DNA from: Thalassiosira profunda
Lineage: Eukaryota > Bacillariophyta > Thalassiosirophyceae > Thalassiosirales > Thalassiosiraceae
DNA length: 19,521 bases
Direction: 5' to 3'
Assembly: GCA_036939355.1 (NCBI GenBank)
Contig: JALLAP010000197.1
Coordinates: forward strand, 1-19,521
Shown here piece by piece: positions 6,833-17,007 of the stretch; the stretch's first letter is position 1, and every line of letters starts with the position of its first letter. Made by a program: the position numbers and the translations under genes. The notes beneath the pieces were generated by a model. That model was not told the origin of the DNA, ran no database searches, and was given only the letters and a program-made list of their open reading frames with translations.

Positions 6833-9800
6833 CTACAAGCGATCGCATTCCCAACTCGTGTACTGAGGCTTCAGATTGAAGCCGGCGTCCTTCTTCTTTC
6901 CGCCGCAGGCTGCCTTCAAAACGACCTTTAGCCGCCTCCAGTCTCCTTTGGTGCACACATCCTTCGATTTGGAAAGGAACTGGGTCAAGTGGTGATTGGA
7001 GCAATCGAGGTACCGGCCAGCCAGAAGCTCCCCTGCTCGCACTCCTCCGAAAGGAGCCGAGGCCCTGATCTTCGTAGAGGCATCGAGAATAAGCATGAAC
7101 TGGTCGCAATCGCAGCCAACACAAGTATATAGAGCTCGAATCAGATCTGGGGCCTCCTCGACCAGCCACGGTGGCACGGCGCCTGAAATTCCACGCAGTA
7201 TAGCAGCAATGAGAATGACTGCGCCCTCGTAACCTTGACCTTGCACACCTTGCACTTGAATAAGAGTCGCCACGTTCTTTCCCCCTGCCACCAGAACGTC
7301 TGGGCATAATAGCAATGATGCAGTCACAAACCTCTCTAATGCAAGAGTCTGTGGCCCGTCAAGCGACATTCCATTCTGTAAGTCTGGTGCGGCTGAATGT
7401 TTCGTGCCAACGTCCTTCAGGAATATGAGAGCCATCGCGACCGAGAGGGAGTCACCCAGAAAAGTTGTCATTCCATGGTCCGCGAGAGATGAAGCGATTT
7501 GTTCACTGTTTCTGCAAACCAACACCAGAGATTCCAATGCCAAGAACCAAGCTTCCGCTATGGTGGGACGAGGGTCCACGTGCGCGGATGCCTCAGGTGA
7601 TTGATGTAGCAGCAAAGGAAGGATCGAAGGAGCAACGTCTTGCAGCAGAGAGAGGCAGGTTTGACTCTCGGCCATGCACTTCTCCGCTTGATCTTTCCTC
7701 TTCCCTAACCGTTTCAGGCAATCCTTGATCAGCATGATGTAGACCCCGGCAGGAACCATTTCATCGCCCACAATGGCATCAATAAACAGATTGCTGCCCG
7801 ATTCAGAACCTTGATTGCATTGACCTATTGCAGCGTCACACTCGGCCTTGATCAGTGCGGAGATAATCTTTGCCGAGTAACCAGAGATTGCTGATTTGAG
7901 ACAAGCACTCAGCACAGAATGGGCCGCTCCTCGTAATCTGCCCCACTGAATGAGCAAAACAGTTACTGAAGTGTGAGAGATGCTTGAGGGAAGATGATAT
8001 GCCAAATTGACATTCAACCTTACCTGCTGGCACGCAGCATCGCCATCAGACGCAAACAAAATCATTGAGTAACCTGTAACGACGCTCTCAAACACGATCT
8101 CGAGATCATCTGAAGCTGTATCGAATAGATCCGCGACAAGATCGGGCGAGAAGAAGGATAGATCGTATGCAGCCTCGCAAAGCCTAAACAACTTCTCGGC
8201 GGAAAAGGCAAGCTCTCGCTGCGATCGCATTTCAACAATCGGTGCGTGTACTAGCTGCTGAAGAATGATGCTGCCTTTTTCATTCGCTCCATGGAGTGCC
8301 AACCGAGAGACGACTCGAAGAATCAAGCGGCGTGAGATGGGAGTCACTCCTATCCCATGGTCGCAGCCAACTCCCCTCTCCAACTCTGACGCCTTGAGCC
8401 CATTATAGAGAGATGAAAGATCGTCCAGAAGCGATGGGCCATACACTCGAAAGACTGAGCTTGTCAAGCGATCGCTTTCGCTTGAGAATCGCAGTAAAGC
8501 GATGCAACCAACGTGATCTTCCCCTCCTGGTCCACGCATTGCGCCTTTGATATCGTACCGCGTCGTGCTGAGAGTCGAAGCTGCGGCTAGCTCTGGCATT
8601 CTGGCTGTTGAGAGCATCGAGTGTTGCAGTGATGATAGGAGAGTTCTCTCAAATGTCGCAAAGAGCTCTCGTTCCTTGTCGATGACTGCAGGCCTGTTCA
8701 TTGCGTCTGCAATGTTCCCAAACATTGGCGTCAGGGACGCAGCCCCCATCAAAGCTAAGCGGCTCAGTGGCAATATCTCTGATACAGATCGAGTGTCAAA
8801 CGACGCGTTCAAGCGATCGCACACAGTCCCAAGAGCTTGAAGGGTCGAGACCATAATTGCGCATCCCGGTACTGATGGTTGGTTGCTGCTGCAAATCTTG
8901 CCAAGCTTATTCAGTGGTTTCGCCAGTGCCGATAAGATATGAACCACCGTCTCAGGCGGAAGGTCAGATTGTTGCGTAGCAGCGTTGCACGCGGTGACAA
9001 TGCGTTCCAGAATGAGAATGGAGGGCGATTTCTGTCCTCCTTGTGTTCTAATATCGCCAGCATCCAAGCTGCAAACAGATCTCGCAACATCGCGGATGTC
9101 GTTTCGCTCAATCTCCAGCTCTTCGTCGTTGTTTTCTGTCAAGCAGGTGAAGTACCCTGGCGGGTACCCACAAGACGTGGCAAGGACTTGTGTGCACTGA
9201 TTGCAAGGGTGAGTGAGCACTCATCTGCTTCGAACGATTCCGGGCAACGAAAAGGGAGAGAGCTACTCACCTCGCAAATGATTTCCACAGCCACCTGCTC
9301 CACTTTTAAAGTAATGTGTGCAACTGAGTTCAGCGACGTGTGCAAGATCATGAGTGGCTCGTATGCAAGCGCTCGTATTTCTCTGGTCGAGGCTGCACAG
9401 ATCTGGCGAAGAGAGCCCGCAAGAACCCTGAATAGCTCTAAGCGCCATGGAGGATTGGATTCTCCTTCTTGCCGCTCTTGATACAACAAGTGTGGCAGCA
9501 CAGACGAGATCGCTGAGGCCACCGTCGAGCAGATCCCGTGCGTCGTGGTGGAAGGAGATAAAGCGGCAGGTCTGAGACCCCAGGTGTCATCCATCGACGA
9601 TGCATCTGCAAGGGATACGCCAAATACAGCTGCTGCTGCAACACAGGCAGCATTTCGCCTGGCAAGCAGTTCTTGCTCAGCCGCGTCAGCCGACCCGCCC
9701 CCTTCGCCATCCTGCACCGCAACAGCCCGCCCCAGCCGCTTTTCGTGGCGCTTCTTACTCTTGTTCCCCTGCTTCTTCTTCGTGTTGGCGTTCTTCCTCG

Positions 9801-11343
9801 CTGCACCTCCACCGCGTTTGCCGGTGTGGCCACTCGCGCCCACACCCAGAGCTGCAGTGAGAATGTCCTCCGCAGTCAGAGAGGGAGATGCTGAATCAAA
9901 GATGGACACGAGGTATTGAAACGCGGCCGTTTGGGCCTTTTGCGTCTGTGAAGAATGAAGAGTGTCTCTCGATACATGCAGATACTCTACGGCCAGCGAT
10001 CCCACAGTGGTATTCACGAGGTCGAGAGGGACCGCGACGTATCTGGCCCATGCCTCGCAGCACTCCAAGAGCTGCGTGGCGGACGAGTCCTGACTTTGCC
10101 CATTTGAAGAGGCTCCGATGGTCACCTTCCAAGCCTTGCCCATCCCACTCCCTGCAGATCGCAGCTCCATCGATGCCGCCCTTAAGCACGCGCGATCAAT
10201 CGATGGGATGCGATGTCCGGTGTCATGCCCAGCCGGAAGAAGCACGGTTTCAGGAAGCGACTTCATGCAGGCCGCAACAGACTGTTGCATGGCATGTGTG
10301 TGTGCTGTTAGCATCATGTCGTGGCTTTGAGGTTGTTGAACTTTCTGCGAAAGATATGACTCGGCCGATTCCCCCACCATCTTCGTAGTATTAACGAGCA
10401 TGTCAATCAACGGAGGGCACGAGGACTCCGGTTGGGGCGTGGCGTGCTTGTCCGGCAAGGGGCGATATTTGATGCGCAACGCAGTGACTGACAGGGCTGC
10501 TCCGAGATCAGCCAAGACACTATTTGCCCACGCAGGTCTTGCCGCGCTGTGTTGTTGCATTTGTTGATGCTGGTGCTCCTCCACAGTGGCGCAAAAGGAT
10601 GCTGTGTACATGGCCACTGCGAGTGTGAGCATGATCAACGTCCCCTTGATTTCTTCCTCTCGCTTTTCTCCGTCAGTGTTGTTGGCGCTGCCAAGAAGAG
10701 AGGAAGAGTGCCGTTGCAGCACCTGCGAGAGCAACTCGGCGCCGTCGCAGATGCTATCTTGTGCATGACTTCCACTGCAGCAACTGTTTGCAATCATTGG
10801 CACGTATCTTTCAACCCATGCATCCAAAATCATCTTCGATTTCTCTCCCAGCCCATTGATGGCATCTGGATTCCCAGCACCAGAAGTTAACATTGCTCGT
10901 TCACTCTTCACCTCCTCCCACGCCAAGACAAGCTTTGCCATCCCACATTCCACCCCATCCTCCGCCTCGATGTCAAGCGTCTCCGCAAGTTTGATCGACC
11001 TGCATCGATGGTTGAGCGTCTGCGCAGCAAATATACTTTCGTGTGAAACATTCTGGCCATTGAAGCTCTGCAGCAAAAGTGCCAAACAGCTGAGATAGAT
11101 CGATCCGCCGACGTCCTCGTCGATTGGATTATTTGCAATGTCCCCGATGCTCGCGGTTCCATCATTATTGCTCCCTCGATCCCTTTGCGACTTTACTCTG
11201 GACACCACAGCCCGGCGGAGGTTGCTCCCCTTGAAGCTCAGGAGGAATTCGTGCGCTTCGTGCCGATGGTGCGGATGCGAGCCGTCGTCGTAGAGGCACG
11301 TCAGGGCGGCGCGCAGCTTGGGCAGAAGCCGCGGGTGCTCCAT
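6833..11343 (-). CDS. Large importin-beta / transportin-like karyopherin (putative)
   Basis: Three exons, complement(join(6833..7945, 8024..9196, 9271..11343)), give 1452 aa. Intron 1 (74 bp) runs from GAG|GTGAGT to ATCAG|TGC. Intron 2 (78 bp) has GTAAGG and TTGCTCATTCAG and contains no stop, so the unspliced frame reads through it. The protein is almost entirely leucine/alanine-rich helix, as in HEAT-repeat proteins. The N-terminus (LPKLRAALTCLYDD, then SLFAAQTL-like IFAAQTLNHRC near 104-113) resembles the start of transportin-3/importin-13-type receptors. A lysine-rich linker (about 505-540) and a basic GGKKK near the C-terminus stand out. Such receptors carry cargo through nuclear pores under Ran control; cargo is unknown. 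ATG 11343 is the first in-frame ATG. Family placement rests on the N-terminal pattern and helical character only, so another HEAT protein is possible. Confidence 0.7.
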
Positions 11344-12175
11344 CGTGCCTTCATTGCAAAGAACACAATTCCATTGATGAGACGTTGGGAGCAATAAGCA
11401 TCAACAAAATGTAGCCTACAGGCACAGCCAATCGGAAGGTGGGAGGCTCCCGACGGCTGTTATAAAGCAAGCGCATGGAAAGTCCTAATTTCCACTAGAC
11501 GCAGACGCGTCACTCGTCATTCTAGGGCTTCCAAACCATCTGGATCATGTCTCGAAGGATCCCCAGGCGGCAGAAATCGGCCCACGATCAATTTATCGAC
11601 AGTTGTGCTTGCCAATGTGCTCACCTTTACGAAGGGCAGCAGAATTGCAAGATAAGGAGTGTGGGTGCGTGGGTGATAGTGATAGACGGAGCTGCGATGT
11701 GTGGGCCGAAACAAATATTCGTCAGGGCAGAGCAACCCGTCAGCACCCGCCCCGATAAACAGGCCAAGCGCCCGCCCGGCGAGGGCATCCTACACGCTCG
11801 AGCGACATGCTTCCTCCTCGGTCGTCGGAGGGGTGTGGGCAGCGGAGCTAAATTTGATGGTGATGGTAAATGGAGGATGGGAGAACAAATACGGCCGTGA
11901 ATGATTGCTAGATATCATAATACAATGAACGAGTCCAGACGGTGCATTCACCTGCTGAAGCAGGAAAAAGTCTGACCGCTTTTGATCTCATATCTCTCGG
12001 CCTCACACGCAATCAACACTCCTCCTCGAGCTCGTCATCGTTGCTGGCGCTGGCGCTATCGAGGCAGGCGTCGGCGCGGTGCAATCGAGGCAGGCGTCGA
12101 CGTGGCCATTCAAGGAGGGCGTCGGCGTTTTTGCAACTCTGGCGTGCGCCCCTGTCATCAATCGGACCCCGAAGC
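11344..12175. promoter_or_regulatory. Divergent intergenic region between two karyopherin genes
   Basis: This 832-bp region separates the divergent starts of the karyopherin-like gene and XPO4 and should hold both promoters and 5' UTRs. It contains a CCAAT-like agccaatcgg (about 11426-11435) and TATAAAG at 11461-11467. On the minus strand a strong donor-like AAAG|GTGAGC at 11624 could mark a 5' UTR intron of the karyopherin-like gene. A 117-codon open frame (11547-11900) has no recognisable motif and I do not call it a gene. No tRNA-like structure was found. Confidence 0.5.
12058..12099. repeat. 16-bp direct repeat in the XPO4 leader
   Basis: The 16-mer atcgaggcaggcgtcg occurs at 12058-12073 and 12084-12099, a 26-bp period, with a weaker third ggcgtcgg just downstream. 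It lies 77-118 bp before the XPO4 ATG, probably within the 5' UTR. Confidence 0.75.
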
Positions 12176-15100
12176 ATGGAAGGCGCCACGCATGAGCTCG
12201 GACTCCTCCTCTCCGCCCCTCCGCCGGGGTGGCACCCCCCTCCCGGCCCGGCCAACCCCATCGCCATCCTCCACGCCGCGCTGGAACACCTGCGCAACAC
12301 GGGCGACGAGCAGTATCTATTTCTCCGCGCGATATTGGAGGTATTGCACGGCCGGGGCTTCTTGGGCGCAAATGGCGCCACTGCCGCGCTGTCGGGGGAG
12401 GAGGAGCAGCTGCTGTTTCACTGCGCCACGGGATTGCGGCACGTGATGCTGTTTCGGTGGGAGAATTACCAGCCGTCGTTTCGGGCGTGCGTGCGGGACC
12501 TGTTGCTGGCGGTGGGGCTGGGCCTCTCCGGTGGTGTTGCAGCGAATGGCGGTGCACAGACGCAGCATCTCCCGAGGACAGTTATCATGGCGTGCCTGAG
12601 CTGTGCGTCTAGCTTTTGGAAGCGGGGATGGACCGGCACTTCCAGTGACGAGTCGGCTAGTGTGCAAAAAGACGAGCAGCAGTCCTATCTGGAATCGCTC
12701 ATCACCAACACCTTACTGCCGGGGATGCAGAGATTCCCTGGGGACGAGGCGGAGGAACTGTTTGGCTACCTGAATTCGCTGTTGGCAGCTCCGTTCGAGC
12801 AGCCGGCAGCGGAAGCAGCGCACCTGCTGGCCCAACGGCAATACGCCGCGGCCATGGCCGCTTCCTTCCTATCTCTGCTGGTGGGGGAGTTCACCGGCGG
12901 CAACTCCTCGGCGCGGTACAACCTGCCCATCGAGTTTCACCGGCTGTGCCACCACCTCTTCGAGAGTGGGAGCGACGACAGCGCCGTGAGCGTGAATTGC
13001 AAAAAGAGCGGGCTGGATGCCACGCTGAACTCGTCGATGACTGCGCTGTCGTCGCTGGTGGGCTACATCCTCAATTCGTCATCCACTGCTGTGCAGGACG
13101 AATCGCTGCTCGATCTGGGATCGTGCATCATCGACGTTACCTGCGACGTTCTGTCCTGGGAGTTTGGCGCCGGGGCGGGCAAGTGGGACTTTTCCAGCGG
13201 CAGCAGCCGAAAGAACAACACCAGCGTTCTATTGCGCCCTCCGCAACGATGGGCCACGGTGCTGATCAATCCAGAATTCCTGGGAGCCATGTTCAACGTG
13301 TACTCGAGCGTGCGTGTGGGTCACACTGCCGAGAATGGCGATCGTGCCATGATGGGAAAGCAGGGCCGGATGGCACACTTGCTGCGTCAACTATTGTTGC
13401 AATTGTCATCCATCGCCGGGCCGATATTTGCAAACGAACTTGAGCGCCGCGCTTACGCCGGATTCTTGCTGGACGGCTCTCTGAACGCGTTGGAGTCGAT
13501 ACTGAATGAGCAGCAGCAGCATGGCCAATTGCAGGAGGGAACGGTTGCATCGGACTTGCTGAGCGCCGAGATTGTCGATATTGTCACAATACTCTCCCGT
13601 TTGTCCACCAACTTTGGCATCCGAGTGCTCAGCCACCTGCCTTCGTTTCCCAAATTCCTCCATGCCCTGTGCACGACGGGAAAATGGCTGCTGGAATCGA
13701 GCCTGGCGGAGTGCCAACGAGTGGAGGGCGACCTAGAAATCATGGAAGGGGTGGACTGGAGAAACGATGCAGTATCACAAATCCTGCAGTGCAGCGACGC
13801 CATGGCGGACGATTATTGGATGGTGAGCGGAACGGGCGGTCAGGAGGCCGCGAAGGCATCTCAGTTGCTGGCATCGATGCTTGCCCCACTGTTCGAGCCG
13901 TATTGTCTTTGTCGCACGCGCATGTCGTGTCTCGAGGAGCACTTCATGGCGCGAGAGGGCGAAGACCTCGACGAAATCAGGGAAGAGATTTCTGCGTTTG
14001 GGTTGGAGGAAGAAATGGCATCGGCGGCGTCCTTGGGAAGGTTGAACGTGCTGGCATCGATGACGACGCTTGCTGGAATGTTTCAACAGTGCATGCCCAA
14101 GCTGATGGCATTGTTCGAAGGCGCCGGCTCGGGCGGAGACCTATCGCCTGACATGTCAGCGCTGTTGGAAGAGGCACGAATGCTGCTCCTGTGTGCGGGC
14201 CATTTGTTGACTGATGACTGTGTCGGCGAGACACCTGCCATTCCGGAATCAGTGATACATTCTTGCCAAGGTGTAGATGGCGAACAATGCACAGCGTCAA
14301 TATCAGGGTTGATCGAAATGCTCAAGTCGGTTGCTGAAGCGCAGGCCATGAAAGTGGCGTCGTATCCTGGAGACCCGCGTCTGTCCCCGCTGCTGGCGAA
14401 GACACTGCTTTGGTTCTTCCGTCGATGGGGACCTGCCTACATCCTTCCTTCTTCGGACGAATATCGAGAGAACAGTGGAGGCATTTTGGCAGCGTATTCT
14501 GTCCCCGAGACTGCACAGCCGGTAGTGTCCTTCTGTTCCACCTTGTGCCTGCTCTACTTCTGCCATTGGCCTCAGGAAAAAGAAGTGCACGACGAGTCGA
14601 CCGCCTTGCTGCTGGCGCTGGCGAAGAAGGGAGCCTTTGTGCGCAACCTGATGGTCAACTCTCCCTCGTTCGAGAAGATAGCCGCCTTGCATTCAATATG
14701 CGCGTCTCTGAGGCACAATGCTACGCAACCTGAAGTGGCAGCCGCCATGGCAGCCATTGGCGGGGATCTGACGCCCGATGTCGTGGGAGGTTATCAACGC
14801 CTTCCCTATTCGGACAGGGCGAGGGTACTCACGAGTTTGGTGATAAGCTGCAGCGACATGGAAAATGAGAAAACTACCGCTATGCTAAATGGTTGCTTGA
14901 AGGCCGTGGAGGCCCCGTTCTCGGCTCTGGTTCAAGCTCTTGGGAGCAAACAAGCCAACAGCACGGATATCAACGTCCAGGAATCGGCTTGTCTGTCAAT
15001 ATTGCTCTATGGAGGGGCAGTCTTGGCAGCAGAAATGTCCGAACCGGAAAGGATCCCTCACTTCATCAATCCTTCCTTGCCGCATCTGTCGGGGCTGATG

Positions 15101-16054
15101 ACTTTCTACGCAGAGGACCTCACTATCTGCGAGGGTCTGCTCAAACTGTTCCGAGATTATGCCGAGCAGTACATCGCGATGATGACGCGAGATCAATGCC
15201 TCAACCTCTTCACCTCGTCGGCATCTCTGCTGAAGCATTACTCGGAGCATCACTGCAAGAACCGAGTGGTGCGGAAGAAATCAGAGGTCGAGAATGAGTT
15301 CGAGGAGGAGCAGCAGTACAGCGACGTGATGTGTGCTATCCAATTGCTCATCCACCTCGGCACCAAGGACTTCACCAGCCTTTGCGCGGCGAGTCCATCG
15401 AAGGGGGTAGAGACGAGCCAAATCACGGATGTCATCTTCTTCGGATTGCAACAAGTACTGCCCTTGATGACGCAAGGGCTGCTCCAGTTCCCGACCCTCT
15501 GCCAACACTACTTCTCCCTGGTCGGTTTTATGGTGGAGACGTACCCCGAGAAGCTGTGCGCGCTGCCATTTGACCTCTTCAACGCACTCCTGGACTCACT
15601 CCTCTTTGGAATGAGCCACTCGGATCCGTTTGTGGCGAAGAGCTCCTTGCAAGGCCTGGCCTCGCTCGCGAAGGAGCACATCAAGACGCACGCACTGGCT
15701 TCCCACCTGTCTACGAAGAGCGACATTGTCGAAACCTGCACCCGCCGTTTGATCCAGGAGGTGGTATTTCAACCCATCATTTGGGATCGACTCGAGCCAG
15801 CGGGCATGGCACTGCTGCCCCTGGCTGCCGTTGACGTTCAGAACTTCATTGCTCTGGTAAATGCCATCTCGCAGCAGCTAGGATCGGACAGCAAGCAGCA
15901 ACGCTTGCACGCGGCATTCGAGAAGCTGATCAAGCCCGAGGTGTTGGCGAAGGTTGCGGCAGAGGGAAGAGAAGGGAGGGTCGTCCGCGTTACTTTCAAG
16001 AAGGACTTCGAGAGTTTCGTCCGGGATGTGCAATCTTTCCTGATCAACAAATAA
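12176..16054 (+). CDS. XPO4: Exportin-4
   Basis: A single exon encodes 1292 aa (human XPO4 has 1151). Similarity to the family is clear along the chain: LPIEFHRLCHHLFE (about 249-262), VLSWEF, RPPQRWATVLINPEF (about 353), LLTDDCVGETPAIPE, LLWFFRRWGPAYIL, and DVIFFGLQQVLPLM then FPTLCQHYFSL with YPEKL (from about 1085). Exportin-4 is a Ran-GTP-dependent importin-beta-family receptor; in animals it exports eIF5A and Smad3 and imports Sox factors. Cargo in this organism is unknown. The N-terminus looks about 25 residues shorter than the human protein, so part of the first HEAT repeat may be missing or in an unseen upstream exon. The first in-frame ATG is 12176; the longer open frame upstream begins with GTG and is arginine/serine-rich. 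The gene is divergent from the karyopherin-like gene and convergent with the V-ATPase gene. Confidence 0.95.
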   Translation: MEGATHELGLLLSAPPPGWHPPPGPANPIAILHAALEHLRNTGDEQYLFLRAILEVLHGRGFLGANGATAALSGEEEQLLFHCATGLRHVMLFRWENYQPSFRACVRDLLLAVGLGLSGGVAANGGAQTQHLPRTVIMACLSCASSFWKRGWTGTSSDESASVQKDEQQSYLESLITNTLLPGMQRFPGDEAEELFGYLNSLLAAPFEQPAAEAAHLLAQRQYAAAMAASFLSLLVGEFTGGNSSARYNLPIEFHRLCHHLFESGSDDSAVSVNCKKSGLDATLNSSMTALSSLVGYILNSSSTAVQDESLLDLGSCIIDVTCDVLSWEFGAGAGKWDFSSGSSRKNNTSVLLRPPQRWATVLINPEFLGAMFNVYSSVRVGHTAENGDRAMMGKQGRMAHLLRQLLLQLSSIAGPIFANELERRAYAGFLLDGSLNALESILNEQQQHGQLQEGTVASDLLSAEIVDIVTILSRLSTNFGIRVLSHLPSFPKFLHALCTTGKWLLESSLAECQRVEGDLEIMEGVDWRNDAVSQILQCSDAMADDYWMVSGTGGQEAAKASQLLASMLAPLFEPYCLCRTRMSCLEEHFMAREGEDLDEIREEISAFGLEEEMASAASLGRLNVLASMTTLAGMFQQCMPKLMALFEGAGSGGDLSPDMSALLEEARMLLLCAGHLLTDDCVGETPAIPESVIHSCQGVDGEQCTASISGLIEMLKSVAEAQAMKVASYPGDPRLSPLLAKTLLWFFRRWGPAYILPSSDEYRENSGGILAAYSVPETAQPVVSFCSTLCLLYFCHWPQEKEVHDESTALLLALAKKGAFVRNLMVNSPSFEKIAALHSICASLRHNATQPEVAAAMAAIGGDLTPDVVGGYQRLPYSDRARVLTSLVISCSDMENEKTTAMLNGCLKAVEAPFSALVQALGSKQANSTDINVQESACLSILLYGGAVLAAEMSEPERIPHFINPSLPHLSGLMTFYAEDLTICEGLLKLFRDYAEQYIAMMTRDQCLNLFTSSASLLKHYSEHHCKNRVVRKKSEVENEFEEEQQYSDVMCAIQLLIHLGTKDFTSLCAASPSKGVETSQITDVIFFGLQQVLPLMTQGLLQFPTLCQHYFSLVGFMVETYPEKLCALPFDLFNALLDSLLFGMSHSDPFVAKSSLQGLASLAKEHIKTHALASHLSTKSDIVETCTRRLIQEVVFQPIIWDRLEPAGMALLPLAAVDVQNFIALVNAISQQLGSDSKQQRLHAAFEKLIKPEVLAKVAAEGREGRVVRVTFKKDFESFVRDVQSFLINK

Positions 16055-16221
16055 GTTGACACCCTTCTCTATTATAAAGAGCCCCGCCTTATCCCTTCCA
16101 CACTCTAATGTGAATTGTTCCCTTGGTCCTCCGATAATAACATTTGCCCAAGCATTGAACTTCCCCCGATTCCTCGCACCCCTCCGACATAAAAATTGCG
16201 TCTAATCCACTCTCCCAACTT

Positions 16222-16865
16222 CTATGCGCCCCCGCCGAGGAACATGTTCACGCGCTGCATGATGAAATCCTGCTCCGGATCGTACGGGTGCTCCTTGCTC
16301 GGGATCTCCAAGATCGTCGGAATCGTCTGGTTGTAATCCTTCAATATGTGCCGCATGTCGTTCGCCACGTGCTGGTTGATGAGGATGATCCCGATGTCGT
16401 CCCGCTGCGTGAAGGCCTTGAGCGTGCTCTCGACGACCTCCGGCTTTGTGTCCTGCTTCACCGTGAGGAAGTTGCAGGAGTCGGCCGTGCGGTGGCCGAC
16501 GCCGGCGAGGAGGAAGCCGGTGACGGTGTCCTACGAGGAGTGGGGGTGCTCATGAACCGTCGAAAAGATGCAATTAAATAATGAGCACACATCTTGTGCT
16601 CACCTCATCCCCAATCACTGCTACTAATTTTCCGGCTTCCTGCAAAACAACAAATGGCGACGCATAGAGAGCATTAGAGGATGGACACGCGCTTGGCAAC
16701 GCTGCATGGTGCCGAGTAAAATAGCCGTTGGGTTGAGGCGAGGGCGAGCGGGCGCGCTGAAGCCTCCCGTATCCAGAGAACACAGTCCAGCCCACCGCCG
16801 AGCCGCCCATGCGACGCGCCAGCCCCCGGCTGAACCGGACCGTGGCCGTGCCTCATTCTTACCAT
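16222..16865 (-). CDS. VMA7: V-type ATPase V1 subunit F
   Basis: Three coding exons, complement(join(16222..16530, 16604..16639, 16863..16865)), give 115 aa, the expected size (yeast 118, human 119). Exon 3 encodes DTVTGFLLAGVG, RDDIGIILINQHVA and ILEIPSKEHPYDP, all family signatures. Exon 2 is a 36-nt microexon encoding EAGKLVAVIGDE, bounded by TTTTGCAG and GTGAGC. Exon 1 appears to contribute only ATG, directly followed by GTAAGA. Subunit F is part of the rotating central stalk of the V-ATPase, which acidifies vacuoles and endosomes. An alternative without intron 1 starts at ATG 16810 and adds about 57 low-complexity residues; it is less likely because the family N-terminus is short. Introns are 223 and 73 bp. 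The stop is 167 bp from the XPO4 stop, tail to tail. Confidence 0.92.
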
Positions 16866-17007
16866 TGTCAGCGAGCTAGGCCGGCCAGGAGGGTCGCTGT
16901 GCGTGGAGGGCGACGACGAAATATTATGAAAGTGAAAGAGGCTAGTTGGCGAATTAGCTCTACGTAAATAGTTCCAAAAATTACACTCATCATGTGTAAG
17001 ATTTATC
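16866..17007. promoter_or_regulatory. Short spacer between gene 8 and the V-ATPase gene
   Basis: Only 142 bp separate the stop of the upstream minus-strand gene from the V-ATPase subunit F start codon. The spacer must hold the 3' UTR of the one and the promoter of the other. Its gene-8 half is AT-rich, unlike most of the window, and a cataatat stretch (16921-16928 on the complement) could serve as a TATA-like element. Confidence 0.45.
16981..16999. repeat. Short inverted repeat after the stop of gene 8
   Basis: The arms ttacac (16981-16986) and gtgtaa (16994-16999) are perfect inverted copies around a 7-base loop, 9 bases past the stop codon. In RNA this would form a weak hairpin in the 3' UTR. 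It may be chance. Confidence 0.4.

Noticed and set aside
6839..8820. GCGATCGC as the cyanobacterial HIP1 element
   Set aside because: The window is clearly eukaryotic with spliceosomal introns, so cyanobacterial origin is not tenable.
11413..11624. Possible 5' UTR intron of the karyopherin-like gene (donor AAAG|GTGAGC, acceptor CCTGTAG)
   Set aside because: Sites are plausible, but no coding exon or conserved sequence supports the upstream exon, so I left it out of the gene model.
11547..11900. 117-codon plus-strand open frame between the karyopherin genes
   Set aside because: It starts with ATG, but I see no motif or family, and it lies in a region expected to be promoter and 5' UTR. It may be chance.
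16574..16810. N-terminally extended V-ATPase subunit F from ATG 16810
   Set aside because: It would add residues unlike any subunit F and ignore a clean acceptor at 16640. The ATG|GTAAGA model gives the standard length.
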